Shown here: piece by piece, positions 1 through 8,363 of the stretch
How positions within the stretch are numbered: position 1 is the stretch's first letter
How the letters are laid out: each line of letters opens with the position of its first letter
Assembly (NCBI GenBank): GCA_028066245.1
Contig: JALCBR010000052.1
Location: 1-33,772, forward strand
DNA length: 33,772 nt
Direction of reading: 5' to 3'
From: Pirellulales bacterium
GTDB taxonomy: Bacteria > Planctomycetota > Planctomycetia > Pirellulales > S012-138
The notes under the pieces: model-generated
The model's database searches: none
What the model was told of the DNA's origin: nothing
Seen by the model: the letters and a program-made list of their open reading frames with translations, nothing else
Program-made: the position numbers and the translations under genes

Positions 1-7
1 GCTTTAG

Positions 8-49
8 CCGACTGCCGGCGAACCCTCCGGCTTCAGCCGGTGGTTACTT
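8..49. repeat. GC-rich palindromic (REP-like) sequence at the protease breakpoint
   Basis: This short GC-rich stretch contains the perfect hairpin CCGGCTTCAGCCGG at 28-41 and further CCGGC/GCCGG pairs around it. It has the look of an interspersed palindromic repeat. It sits exactly where the following protease frame loses family resemblance, so it may mark the junction of an insertion or deletion. Only one copy is visible in this window, so its repeat status is inferred. Confidence 0.35.
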
Positions 50-91
50 CAGTTTCTTCCCGAGCACGAGTCGACTGACATAGGCGACCAT

Positions 92-1696
92 GTGCGACCA
101 GGCGGGCACGGCACACGTGTTGCCGGCGCTGTGCTTTACGGGGAGCAGATTCCAACAGAGGGAACGGCTCAGTCGCCGTGCTGGATTCAGAATGCACGCG
201 TGCTTGACGCGAGCTGCAAGATGCCTGTTGAGTTGTTCCCGCCGGTAGCGCTGCGAGCGACCATTGAGCGGTATCATCGGGGGCGACGAAAAACCCGAAT
301 CTTCAATCACTCGATCAACGCCTATGGTTTTTGTCGCACTCGTTACATGTCGGCTTGGGCCGCAGAAATCGACGTCATTAGCGCCCAGTTGGACGTGCTG
401 GTCATCCAGAGCTCGGGCAACTTACCCGACAACGGCGTAGGTCCCTACTTGGGGACTGCTGACCATCTGTCGGCGGGTAGAGTCTACCCCGACTATCTCC
501 AACAGAACTCCTGCCGCATCGCGAACCCCGCACAAAGCCTTCAGGCGCTGACGGTCGGCTCTATCGCTTACGGCCCGTTTGAACAAGAAGCTTGGAGGTC
601 ATTCGCTTCCGAACCCAATCAACCGTCTGCGTTCAGCAGAACCGGGTTTGGGATCTGGGGAGTCATCAAGCCTGAGGTAGTCGAGTATGGTGGGGACTGT
701 CTCATCAGTGGGACAACTGAACCGATGGTCGACACACCACAACTTGGCCGAAGCTGCTATCCAGAACTCGTCCGCTCAACCATGTTTCCTCCTGGCCCAG
801 CTGTAGACCGGGATGAGGTCGGAACTTCCTTCGCCGCTCCCAAGGTCGCTCATATCGCGGCCATGCTTCAGCAGATTCTCCCCGACGAGTCCTCACTGCT
901 TTACCGCGCGCTCATCGTTCAATCAGCCAACTGGCCAGACTGGGCAGCTCGTCTACTGTCGCAACTCTCTGAAGATGATGTCGACATTGATCAAGAGACT
1001 CGCCAACGTCTTCGCGCCCAAGCGAGAGCCGCTTTGCGATGCCTTGGTTTCGGTATCCCGGACGAAAGTCGCGCCACGGCAAACGATGATTATCGAACCA
1101 CCTATATCACCGACGGTGAACGTTTCATTAAGGCGAGAGAGTGTCACATTTATCAAGTGCCTATTCCATCGGAGCTTCGTGGACAAGCCGATGAATACGA
1201 CATCAAGATCGAGGTAACCTTGTCTTATGTAGCACAGCCCCGCCGCACTCGCCGAAATCTACGGAGGTACTTATCAACGTGGGTTGACTGGAAAAGTAGC
1301 AAGTTAGGAGAGCCGCTTGACGTATTCCGACGTCGAGCAATTCGGGACGAGGACACCGGTTCTCGCGAAGGTGGCGAGGTGTTTCCGTGGGTGCTCCATG
1401 AATTGCCACAAGCAGGCATCATCCGAGACGCCAAGCGAAATGCTGGCACGGTACAAAAAGACTGGGCGGTCACAAAATCAAACCGATTGCCAGATCATTT
1501 CTGTATTGCAGTCGTAGGGCACGAGGGCTGGAGTAAGGATCCTGATTCAGCAGCGAGCTATGCACTCGCCGTAAGCTTTGAAATCCTGGGGCAAGAGATC
1601 CCAATCTACGAACCAATGCTCATCGCGCTGGAAGAGCTCCAGGCTGAGGTTGAGGAAGAAGTTCAGGCCGAAGTTGCGATTGATATTGAAGAGTGA
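92..1696 (+). CDS. Subtilisin-like (S8) serine protease, 5'-truncated
   Basis: This is a subtilase-fold protease. The visible catalytic elements are the histidine box GGHGTRVAG at the very N-terminus, the oxyanion asparagine in IQSSGN near residue 108, and the nucleophile box GTSFAAP near residue 245. The aspartate box that should lie 30-60 residues before the histidine is missing. The frame is open upstream only to a TAG at 5-7, and family-like sequence (STDIGDH) can be followed only to about position 50. The GTG at 92 is simply the first possible start and lies inside the catalytic domain. The last ~250 residues are a C-terminal extension ending in a Glu-rich tail. Layout and motif style resemble the IetS-type subtilases paired with an AAA ATPase (IetAS defence/stability pairs), but no ATPase is visible here. 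It is probably a non-functional remnant. It converges with the RepB-like gene with a 34-bp gap. Confidence 0.75.
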   Translation: MRPGGHGTRVAGAVLYGEQIPTEGTAQSPCWIQNARVLDASCKMPVELFPPVALRATIERYHRGRRKTRIFNHSINAYGFCRTRYMSAWAAEIDVISAQLDVLVIQSSGNLPDNGVGPYLGTADHLSAGRVYPDYLQQNSCRIANPAQSLQALTVGSIAYGPFEQEAWRSFASEPNQPSAFSRTGFGIWGVIKPEVVEYGGDCLISGTTEPMVDTPQLGRSCYPELVRSTMFPPGPAVDRDEVGTSFAAPKVAHIAAMLQQILPDESSLLYRALIVQSANWPDWAARLLSQLSEDDVDIDQETRQRLRAQARAALRCLGFGIPDESRATANDDYRTTYITDGERFIKARECHIYQVPIPSELRGQADEYDIKIEVTLSYVAQPRRTRRNLRRYLSTWVDWKSSKLGEPLDVFRRRAIRDEDTGSREGGEVFPWVLHELPQAGIIRDAKRNAGTVQKDWAVTKSNRLPDHFCIAVVGHEGWSKDPDSAASYALAVSFEILGQEIPIYEPMLIALEELQAEVEEEVQAEVAIDIEE

Positions 1697-1730
1697 GTGA
1701 TCTCTGGCTTGCGTTGTTACGGACTAATCA

Positions 1731-2609
1731 TCATAGCATTATATCTGTTGCTCTTTCGTGACCGGCTTCTTTCAGCCGCGGGCCGACTGGCCATCTTGCT
1801 TGGTCCAGCATAGCTAAGACGCACTCAAGTAAGCGTCTGAGCGCCTCAGCTCCACCGCAGAGCTTCGCCTTCTGGATCACCATCCGTTGCCGCGTGGTTT
1901 CTTCCTCATAGGCCTGCAAGAGTTTCTTGGATGACATCGGATCCGTTGCGGACCGCTTCACTCGACCGCGCATCTTCTTGCCAGCGGTACGCCGGGTCTC
2001 AATCAAACGCCGGGCCGCTAGCAGTCGCTTGCCGCGCAAATCGTTCTTCTCATAGGCTTCCGTTAGCGCTCTCTGCACGTCGTGGTCCTCCGCCGTCGCA
2101 ATCGTGATCGCGATGTCGATCGGAATCTTGCCCTGCTCCACCGCAGTCAGTAGACGTTCTTCGCCTTTCTTGATCAGTTTGACGATGCTGCGGACGTAGC
2201 CGATATGGATGTCGGTCTTCTTGGCGATCTCGCTAAACGTGTATCCCCGGTCGCGTAGCGCTCCGATCTCGCTCAAGAGTTCGACCGAGGACCGCTGTCG
2301 CCGTGCAAGGTTCTCAACCAGGCTCATCAGATAGAGTTCCTCCCGCGACGCCTCGACGATCAGGGCAGGAATTTCGGTCTGTCCCAGGAGCTGGTACGCC
2401 TCCAGCCGGCCTTGCCCACACACCAGGTAGTAGTGGCCATTGGGTTGCTCTTGGTTCTTGGGGGTGACGGTAATCGGTTTCTTCAGGCCCAGTTTGGCGA
2501 TGTTGTCGACGATCTGGCGGAACTTCTTTTTCCCGCGTTGGCGTGGGTTGACGACCTCGATGCTGTCGACCGGCAGCATATGCACCTTCGAGTCACGACG
2601 TTTTTTCAT
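1731..2609 (-). CDS. ParB/RepB-like DNA-binding partition protein
   Basis: The 292-aa protein has an N-terminal ParB/Srx-type domain (VDSIEVVNPRQRGKK near residue 15; VCGQGRLEAYQLLG near residue 63; LVENLARRQRS near residue 96). A helix-turn-helix follows (YTFSEIAKKTDIHIGYVRSI, near 118-137). The C-terminal half resembles the RepB C-terminal domain of plasmid partitioning proteins. It is not closely related to the two ParB proteins at 4990 and 19584. Its ATG overlaps the TGA of the serine recombinase (ATGA, 2606-2609), so the two are translationally coupled. In other bacteria such RepB-like genes often follow large serine recombinases, which suggests a role with the recombinase rather than in plasmid segregation. 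That role is inference. Confidence 0.8.
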   Translation of the reverse strand: MKKRRDSKVHMLPVDSIEVVNPRQRGKKKFRQIVDNIAKLGLKKPITVTPKNQEQPNGHYYLVCGQGRLEAYQLLGQTEIPALIVEASREELYLMSLVENLARRQRSSVELLSEIGALRDRGYTFSEIAKKTDIHIGYVRSIVKLIKKGEERLLTAVEQGKIPIDIAITIATAEDHDVQRALTEAYEKNDLRGKRLLAARRLIETRRTAGKKMRGRVKRSATDPMSSKKLLQAYEEETTRQRMVIQKAKLCGGAEALRRLLECVLAMLDQARWPVGPRLKEAGHERATDIML

Positions 2610-4183
2610 GCCGCCACCTCCAACCGACGCCTCATGGCCAACGAAGCGAAGTAGTCGAGGTTGTCGAACTGATAGGTATCGAGATAAGCGCCGTTTTCTT
2701 CACAGAGGAGTAGTCGTGGCGACTCGATGTCCATAATTGGCAGCAGATAGTAGTCCGCCGGGACGCTGTTGCTGCTGTCCATACGCGCCAAGATCGTGAT
2801 GTCGGGCGCGAGCGCCGTGTCGAAGCGGGCTTGCCAGCGCAGCGCTCCGCCAGGCGTCTTGCGGCAACGAGACAACACGACCGAGGCGCTATACTCCCCG
2901 TTGATCATCAAATACCCAGTGCCCGAGTCTTCTGAGACTGATGCCCCCACCGCCTGCAGCCGCCGCTGCACATCGCTGACCATGGTGGGCCACTTTTCGC
3001 GAAGACGACGATTAGTTTCCACATACTCGTAATTGCGGTCGGGCATGCAGTCCGCCCGACGATAGGCCGTCAGCAGGCTCCCAAACCGAGAGCGAAACGT
3101 CGCGGCGGGCGGTAATCCGTCGGCCGCATCGATCGCGGCGGCAGAAATCGCCTCGCTGCGCTGGGCCAATCGCTTCAACATGTCGATCAGCTCGTCTTCG
3201 GTGTACCTGCGGTTTCGTTCTTGAACAATTCCACGCGCCGTATAGAACAGCTCGTCACTCACGACGGCCTGAAAGGCGCCGTCTTTGCGCACCCACATAT
3301 CCGGGGCGTTGAGGACATGCTTTTTCTTGAGCTTGAAGGACGTGCGGTTGTAGACGTTGTTGCCGATATACTTTTCGTTGGTGAGTATTTGGCGTACCGT
3401 GCCCCGATTCCATTCCCGTCCTAGATCTGTCTTGACACCTCGTTGGTTGAGTTCGCTGGCGATCTCGCCTTCCTGCTTTCCTTGATTGACGAATTGGTCG
3501 TACATCCAGCGAACCGTCGCTACTTCCTCTTCGGGGCCGGGCACGAGGATCACCCGATCGGTTTGCAGGCTCTTCTGTTGGCCGCGATCGAGCGTGCCTT
3601 TTTCTTGACCCGTTTGATCGATCAACATCCGGCGGAGGCCAAATCCTGGTGCACCCCCTTGCCGATAGCCGAGTTCGATCAACCGGCACTGTCCTTGGAA
3701 CACCTTCGACGACAACTCCCGGCTATACTCACCGGCCATCGCGCGCTTGACACTCTTGATAATCGTGGACGTGGGGCCGCCGTCGTTTTCGAACTGTTCG
3801 GCGCAATAGTGCACCGCGATGCCCGCCTGCTTGCAGAGGTATTCGTAGTAGGCGCTTTCGTCGGCGTCCTGAAAGCGTCTCCAACGGCTCACGTCGTAAA
3901 CGAGAATCACGCTGTAATCGGTCGCTCCACAGGTCACGTCAGCGATCAACCGCTTCAGCGAATCTCGCCCCGCCACGCTCAATCCACTCTTTCCCTCGTC
4001 CGCGTATGTTCGCACGATTTCGAATCCGCGCTTTGCTGCATAGGAATGGATAATGTCTTCCTGGTTGGCTGTTGAGTACTGCTGATGCTCGGTCGACATG
4101 CGGACGTACTGCGCTGCGCGGACTAGTGGACCTCGCGCGTCGGCAGCGGCGGACGTAGCGGGGGTGGAATCGTGTGTCGGCAT
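2606..4183 (-). CDS. Large serine recombinase / resolvase family
   Basis: This is a site-specific recombinase of the large serine class (525 aa from the chosen start). The N-terminal resolvase domain begins at RAAQYVRMSTEHQQYS, with the catalytic serine near residue 30. It continues through YADEGKSGLSVAGR and VYDVSRWRRFQD. The Recombinase domain (GGAPGFGLRR, LNQRGVKTDLGREWNRGTVRQILTNEKYIG) follows, and then a long C-terminal region. I prefer the ATG at 4183, preceded by CAGGAACAACGT with an AGGA at good distance. An in-frame start at 4213 adds ten residues that do not look family-like. It is coupled to the RepB-like gene downstream. An orphan winged-helix regulator lies upstream, with phased GGTTTGA boxes between them. 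No attachment site could be identified. Confidence 0.88.
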   Translation of the reverse strand: MPTHDSTPATSAAADARGPLVRAAQYVRMSTEHQQYSTANQEDIIHSYAAKRGFEIVRTYADEGKSGLSVAGRDSLKRLIADVTCGATDYSVILVYDVSRWRRFQDADESAYYEYLCKQAGIAVHYCAEQFENDGGPTSTIIKSVKRAMAGEYSRELSSKVFQGQCRLIELGYRQGGAPGFGLRRMLIDQTGQEKGTLDRGQQKSLQTDRVILVPGPEEEVATVRWMYDQFVNQGKQEGEIASELNQRGVKTDLGREWNRGTVRQILTNEKYIGNNVYNRTSFKLKKKHVLNAPDMWVRKDGAFQAVVSDELFYTARGIVQERNRRYTEDELIDMLKRLAQRSEAISAAAIDAADGLPPAATFRSRFGSLLTAYRRADCMPDRNYEYVETNRRLREKWPTMVSDVQRRLQAVGASVSEDSGTGYLMINGEYSASVVLSRCRKTPGGALRWQARFDTALAPDITILARMDSSNSVPADYYLLPIMDIESPRLLLCEENGAYLDTYQFDNLDYFASLAMRRRLEVAA

Positions 4184-4263
4184 ACGTTGTTCCTGGTCTA
4201 CTATGCGACGCACTGATGGTTTCCGCCGCCGGGTTGCTATCAGGTTGTATTCTGCCAGACCCC

Positions 4264-4334
4264 GGTTTGATCGCGGCGCGATGGCGGTTTGATTTCGGTT
4301 TGATCGAAAAAGATTTTCAAACCAGTTTCAAACC
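4264..4334. promoter_or_regulatory. Phased GGTTTGA boxes upstream of the recombinase
   Basis: GGTTTGAT occurs at 4264, 4286 and 4297 on the plus strand. Its inverse, read as GGTTTGAAA on the minus strand, occurs at 4315-4323 and 4326-4334. Start-to-start distances are 22, 11 and, for the inverted pair, 11 bp, i.e. helical phasing. OmpR/PhoB-type winged-helix proteins bind direct repeats with about 11-bp spacing, and such a protein is encoded next door. I infer an operator for the recombinase promoter. The last two boxes overlap the 3' end of the regulator gene. Confidence 0.45.
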
Positions 4335-4775
4335 GTAGTAGCCTGTCACGCTTCCATCGATCGCTTTGGCAAGTTGCCCCATCCCTTCTTCCTGCAGTCG
4401 GTCACGGAGCCGTTTCGCCACGCCACGTATGGTGGAGGCCTGTCGCTCTCCGCCCCATACTTCGTCCATGAGGTCGAGATGCGAGACATATCGGTTAGGG
4501 GAACGGGCAAGCCGTTCAAAGAAGTAGAACAGCAGCGTGTTGCCCAAGAAGCACGACTTGTCTTTCCAGACAACCGACAACGTCTCGCGGTCCGCCCGTG
4601 GCCGCTGTTTACTTCTACCCGGCTTGATTGAATCGTTCTCGATATGCTCTTCAAGTTCCAAGACGAGGCTGAGCCCATTGATCGCATTCTCGATTTCCGC
4701 CACCGCGTGGCTGTGGGCTACCGCCAGTGCTTTTAGCGCCTCTCTGATTTGTCGTTTCTTACTCGTGTTGGTCAT
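4317..4775 (-). CDS. Orphan OmpR/PhoB-type winged-helix protein
   Basis: The 152-aa protein has a Lys/Arg-rich N-terminal ~65 residues (KPGRSKQRPRADRE). A C-terminal domain from about residue 70 resembles the DNA-binding domain of OmpR-type response regulators (LLFYFFERLARSPNRYVSHLDL, VWGG, STIRGVAKRLRDRL, GYYGL). There is no receiver domain. It lies upstream of the serine recombinase on the same strand. The phased GGTTTGA boxes between the two genes make it a candidate regulator of the recombinase. That is inference from spacing. The family assignment rests on the wing and recognition-helix pattern. Confidence 0.65.
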   Translation of the reverse strand: MTNTSKKRQIREALKALAVAHSHAVAEIENAINGLSLVLELEEHIENDSIKPGRSKQRPRADRETLSVVWKDKSCFLGNTLLFYFFERLARSPNRYVSHLDLMDEVWGGERQASTIRGVAKRLRDRLQEEGMGQLAKAIDGSVTGYYGLKLV

Positions 4776-4924
4776 GGTTGTCGCTCACTGAAGGGTCATG
4801 CGCCCTTCCTTTTAGGGTAAGCACAACCATCCTGCTGGTTTCACAAGCCAGGATATGTGGCAACGAATCGAATCAACGGTGATGTGAAAACAGCGATCAG
4901 CTCCGCGCAGGAACCCGGTCGGAC

Positions 4925-4975
4925 CGAGCCGCCCGGCGCGGCGGAACGAGTCGGCGCGTCTACGCGGAGCGAGTC
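4925..4975. repeat. CGAGYC direct repeats downstream of parB A
   Basis: The hexamer CGAGCC/CGAGTC recurs at 4925, 4947 and 4970, spaced 22 and 23 bp (about two helical turns), within a GC-rich spacer just beyond the parB stop. A centromere-like site next to parB is possible. The repeat is short, and module B has no obvious counterpart after its parB. Confidence 0.25.
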
Positions 4976-4989
4976 GTCAGCTGGTCTAG

Positions 4990-5892
4990 CTAATAGAGCT
5001 GAACGCCTCCATCGATGCGGTGACGGACCTCTTCCAAAGCCAGCAGCAACGCTTGCTCCACTTCGTGGTAGTTGCTACCAGTCCCACGGACGACGACATG
5101 CCAGCTATGAGAAGCGGCGAAGCTGAGTTTATGAGTTTTTGTCTTTCGTGTGCGTGATCGTCGCTGCTGCTGAACTTTCTGAGCGATGTCCTGATGCGTC
5201 AGCCGTTTTGCTGCTGCTTGCTGTGCCAGTCTCTGCTGCTGGTCAGGGTCCTCAATACGAGAAATCTCATACGCCGTGCGAGGAGCGATCTGTTCGGATT
5301 CGACCAGCGTCTGGATTTCTTCCGGCAGCCGCAGCAGCGCCAACGATCGGGTCACCTTGGATTCGGGAACCGATAAGGCTCTGGCGACCTGCTTGCCGGT
5401 ATAACCGTGAATCTGCATCATCCGCTCAAACCCGCGTGCTTCTTCCAGTGGTTTGAGATTCTCACGCAGCAGATTCTCGATCATCTGCGCCTGCAGCACT
5501 TCGCCCTCCGACAGTTCTCTTTCGTGGCAGAAGCAGTCAATAGCCGGGAGTCCCGCCAGTTTCGCCGCCCGCCAGCGACGCTCCCCGGCGACAATGAGCC
5601 ATTTGCCGGCAGGCTCCGACCAGCGGACACGGATCGGTGCGAGTTGCCCCGCATCTCGGAGGCTGTTTGCCAACCGCTCGATCGCCTCCTCTGAGAATTC
5701 CGTCCGTGGTTGATCAGGGTCGGGAAGAATCTGATCGGTCTGGATGCTTCCATATTCTTGAAGTGGTCGGCGGCCCACGTCGCGGAGCTGAGCGACCGGG
5801 CTGAGCCGGACGTCGGCCACGCCTGTCCGTTCGCCCATCGACTCCGACAAGTTCTGTTCGACAAGTTCGAGCGTGCTACGTGTCGAAGCCAT
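4990..5892 (-). CDS. parB: ParB partition protein, module A
   Basis: This 300-aa ParB/Spo0J-family protein would bind centromere sites of the plasmid and stimulate the ParA ATPase. Visible blocks are the N-terminal LPDPDQPRTEFSEEAIERLANSLR (about 56-80), the CTP-binding-type motif GERRWRAAKLAG (about 103-114), and MIENLLRENLKPLEEARGFERM (about 136-157). The helix-turn-helix GKQVARALSVPESKVTRSLALL and the basic linker QQQRRSRTRKTKTHK follow. Its ATG overlaps the parA stop by one base (TGATG), indicating one operon. A homologue of identical length, with the same N-terminus MASTRSTL, is encoded at 19584-20486 but is clearly diverged. Confidence 0.9.
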   Translation of the reverse strand: MASTRSTLELVEQNLSESMGERTGVADVRLSPVAQLRDVGRRPLQEYGSIQTDQILPDPDQPRTEFSEEAIERLANSLRDAGQLAPIRVRWSEPAGKWLIVAGERRWRAAKLAGLPAIDCFCHERELSEGEVLQAQMIENLLRENLKPLEEARGFERMMQIHGYTGKQVARALSVPESKVTRSLALLRLPEEIQTLVESEQIAPRTAYEISRIEDPDQQQRLAQQAAAKRLTHQDIAQKVQQQRRSRTRKTKTHKLSFAASHSWHVVVRGTGSNYHEVEQALLLALEEVRHRIDGGVQLY

Positions 5893-6698
5893 CAGGCTAC
5901 CCGCTGGTCGCGTTCGGTTTCGTCGCGCCGACGAATCAACTCATGCCCCAACTCGGCTGTCATCAGTGCCGCTTTGGACCGAGGGCTGGAGTGGGTGACC
6001 GGCTGCCGGCAAGAAAGCGCTACCTTGAACGCTGACGCCTCGGGGATAATGGTCGTCAACACCTGCCCGACGTAAAGCTTCCGTAGTTTCTGCTCGTAAG
6101 CTCGGTGGACCAAGAGCCGGCCGTCGTAGCGCGTCACGACGTGACCCAACAGCTTGAGTTTGGGGTTGAGGATCTGCGCGCTGGTGATCGCCTGGTGTAC
6201 TGCCCGCAAGCCCTGCGTGCCAAAATCCTCAGGAGGCACCGGCACCAACACATAGTCCGCCGCCAGTAGCGCGTTCCAGCTGCAGGCGAAGAGGTTCGGC
6301 GGGCAATCGATTAACACGACATCGTAGTCTGGCAATCCTGCGAGCAACGAATCGAGCCGATATTGGGCCAGTCCCTGCATCTCTGGTTCTGGAACGTTGA
6401 ATCGAGCCAGGTGTTGATTCGCGGGCACTAGCTCAACACGTTCAATCGATGTCTTAATCGGCGAGCAGGAGCCTGCGGTCGTTGCGCTGGTAAGAAATGC
6501 ACTCGCGAGAGTCTGATGCGGCTTCAGCGTCTCTACAAACTGGGAGCCGAAGAATCCTTGACTGAGCGACCCTTGCGGGTCGGCGTCGACGAGCAGGACC
6601 TCAAGACCTTGTTGAGAGAAGTGGCCCGCCAGATGGAAGCAGGTAGAGCTTTTGCCGCAGCCTCCCTTCTGGTTGATCATGCAGATGGTTGTTGCCAA
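5892..6698 (-). CDS. parA: ParA partition ATPase, module A
   Basis: This ParA/Soj-type ATPase drives plasmid segregation together with ParB. The deviant Walker A motif is MINQKGGCGKSSTC near the N-terminus. Walker A' lies in LLVDADPQGSLSQGFFG, and Walker B in YDVVLIDCPPNLFACSWNAL. The chosen start is a TTG at 6698 (LATTICMINQKGG), which aligns with the module B protein. The frame continues upstream to a TTG at 6743, but that would run through a conserved palindrome at 6730-6744. There is no N-terminal DNA-binding domain, so autoregulation would have to involve ParB or another factor. It is divergent from rep. Confidence 0.9.
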   Translation of the reverse strand: MATTICMINQKGGCGKSSTCFHLAGHFSQQGLEVLLVDADPQGSLSQGFFGSQFVETLKPHQTLASAFLTSATTAGSCSPIKTSIERVELVPANQHLARFNVPEPEMQGLAQYRLDSLLAGLPDYDVVLIDCPPNLFACSWNALLAADYVLVPVPPEDFGTQGLRAVHQAITSAQILNPKLKLLGHVVTRYDGRLLVHRAYEQKLRKLYVGQVLTTIIPEASAFKVALSCRQPVTHSSPRSKAALMTAELGHELIRRRDETERDQRVA

Positions 6699-6729
6699 GC
6701 GCTCACCGTTGTTGACTGTGGTCAGTCCG

Positions 6730-6744
6730 ATTGCCACTGGCAAT
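6730..6744. promoter_or_regulatory. Conserved palindrome ATTGCCACTGGCAAT (module A)
   Basis: A 15-bp perfect palindrome (ATTGCCA-C-TGGCAAT) lies 31 bp upstream of the chosen parA start. The same palindrome with G at the centre occurs twice upstream of parA in module B (21322-21336 and 21458-21472). A half-site ATTGCCA lies at 6878-6884, near the rep start. The conserved location suggests an operator or a parS-type ParB site shared by both modules. Confidence 0.55.
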
Positions 6745-6893
6745 TCCTCGCTAACCGCTGGTTATCCTTACCGATACGTTGCCACGATTTGCCTGGAGGC
6801 GTCAACGAAAATTCCGTCTCAGGCAAGTTTTCGCTTTCGGGATTCCCGCGCCGCTGCTACGGGAGTTGAAAGAAGCAATTGCCATCTTTGACG

Positions 6894-8249
6894 ATGCCGC
6901 CACGAAACCGACTAAATACAGAGCAAACTGCCCTCTCTGCCGGCCTGAGCCAACTCTCGCTCGTCGAGCACGCGCTCTGCCCACTCGACACCCGCAAATC
7001 ACTGCAACAGGGGCTCGTTCACGAAAGCAGTTATCGCTACACAGACGCCAACGGCAAACGACAACTGGCCCAAGTCTGTATCGAGTGTCCACGAGGGCTA
7101 TCGGCGGCAGACGAGTTATATCTGTGGGGCCTGCTGGCTCTGACACTGGCTGAGGAGCAACCCTCGTTCGACTTCTACGCAACGCCACATTACTGCCTCC
7201 GGCAGCTGGGCGTTGTGGGGCCGAAGTCCAAGGGCGGCAAAAACTATCGGCTGTTCCGCGAATCGCTACGGCGATTGGCGGCGGTTTGCTACCAGAGCGA
7301 TCACTTCTACGACCCGGTGCGCAAAGAGCACCGTCGTGTCGACTTCGGGATGCTGAGCTATAGCCTGCCACTCCGCGATGATTCTTCTCGCGCTTGGCGG
7401 ATCGTATGGGACCCGGTCTTCTTCGAGTTTTGTCAGGCTTCGGGGGGACGGCTGCGATTCGATCTGGATGTCTACCGTCGACTCGACCCGGCCAGCAGGC
7501 GACTCTTGCTATTGCTGACCAAGGTGTTTTGGCGGCGAAGGTATTCGCCCTGGTTCGACGTGCGGGAACTTGCTGTACAGGTACTCGGCGTGGCTGATAC
7601 CTTGCCTACGAAGCGGCTCAAGGAGAAAGTCGAACGATGCGCCAGCGTGCTCGCCAAACATCAGGTGATAACGATGACTGAAAACAGAGATCTCTTTATC
7701 CGGCGAAAGCAGGGAGTGTTTGCGGTGCGTTTCGAGCGCGGACCTCGGGGTCAGCAGCAAGGTAGCGCAAGTAGCATGAATGTGGAATCGCCGTTGTGGG
7801 GACCTTTGCAGTCGATTGGGCTCGACCGCCAGGCGATCCGGCGGACTTTGAATCAATACCCGCACCAACTCGTGCGGAGATGGTCGGACGTCACGCTAGC
7901 TGCGATGGAACGCAAAGGGAACGGGTTCTTTCGCAAGAGTCCGGCGGCCCATTTCGTAGACAACCTCAAGGCAGCTAGCCGAGGCGAGCGGGGATTGCCC
8001 GACTGGTTTCTCGATCTCCAGAAACAGGAGCAAGCCCGCTTCGCCGAACGGGCTAGAAAGGTACAGCGCCGACCTGCCGGCGAATCACCCACTCGGGTGA
8101 CAACACCAGGACGCGCATTCCCGCTCAGGCTTTCACGGTCCGCGACGATCTCGGAGATGACGGCCCAGTTCATCGCGGCGGGTCAAAGCGAAGCCGACGC
8201 AAAGAAGAACGCGCACCGATTCGCAGCGGCGATGGTTGTAAAAGAGTAA
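6894..8249 (+). CDS. Plasmid replication initiator, module A
   Basis: This protein (451 aa from the ATG at 6894; a TTG at 6879 is also possible) resembles RepA-like plasmid initiators found with ParAB in planctomycetes. Landmarks are LSLVEHALCPLD near residue 20, the hydrophobic ELYLWGLLALTL, SRAWRIVWDPVFFEF, and the DNA-binding-like region YRRLDPASRRLLLLLTKVF. The C-terminal ~130 residues are basic and carry WGPLQSIGLDRQAIRRTL and HQLVRRWSDVTLAAMERKG. The protein is expected to bind the iterons that start 165 bp after its stop codon. It is homologous along its length to the protein at 21635-22882. The role is inferred from the rep-par-iteron context and general resemblance. Confidence 0.8.
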   Translation: MPPRNRLNTEQTALSAGLSQLSLVEHALCPLDTRKSLQQGLVHESSYRYTDANGKRQLAQVCIECPRGLSAADELYLWGLLALTLAEEQPSFDFYATPHYCLRQLGVVGPKSKGGKNYRLFRESLRRLAAVCYQSDHFYDPVRKEHRRVDFGMLSYSLPLRDDSSRAWRIVWDPVFFEFCQASGGRLRFDLDVYRRLDPASRRLLLLLTKVFWRRRYSPWFDVRELAVQVLGVADTLPTKRLKEKVERCASVLAKHQVITMTENRDLFIRRKQGVFAVRFERGPRGQQQGSASSMNVESPLWGPLQSIGLDRQAIRRTLNQYPHQLVRRWSDVTLAAMERKGNGFFRKSPAAHFVDNLKAASRGERGLPDWFLDLQKQEQARFAERARKVQRRPAGESPTRVTTPGRAFPLRLSRSATISEMTAQFIAAGQSEADAKKNAHRFAAAMVVKE

Positions 8250-8299
8250 CTGCTGCACACTCTAACTCGACCTTCTTCTCCGCAGCCTCTTTGATTACA

Positions 8300-8322
8300 A
8301 GGTACTTGAAGCAGGTACTTTG
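8300..8322. repeat. GGTACTT tandem repeat after rep A
   Basis: GGTACTT occurs twice 15 bp apart, about 50 bp after the rep stop, with the second copy running into TGAGG. Module B has a closely similar element at 22924-22950, at nearly the same distance from its rep stop (AAGTACTTTG and GTACTTTGGGG). Conservation of both sequence and position suggests an origin component or a regulatory element rather than chance. Confidence 0.4.
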
Positions 8323-8363
8323 AGGGCTGCGTGCCGCGCTGTTTGGAACCGCCGAAAACAACC

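Noticed and set aside
3443-4075. 210-aa plus-strand frame opposite the serine recombinase
   Set aside because: It is a shadow of a strongly supported gene, with no domain resemblance.
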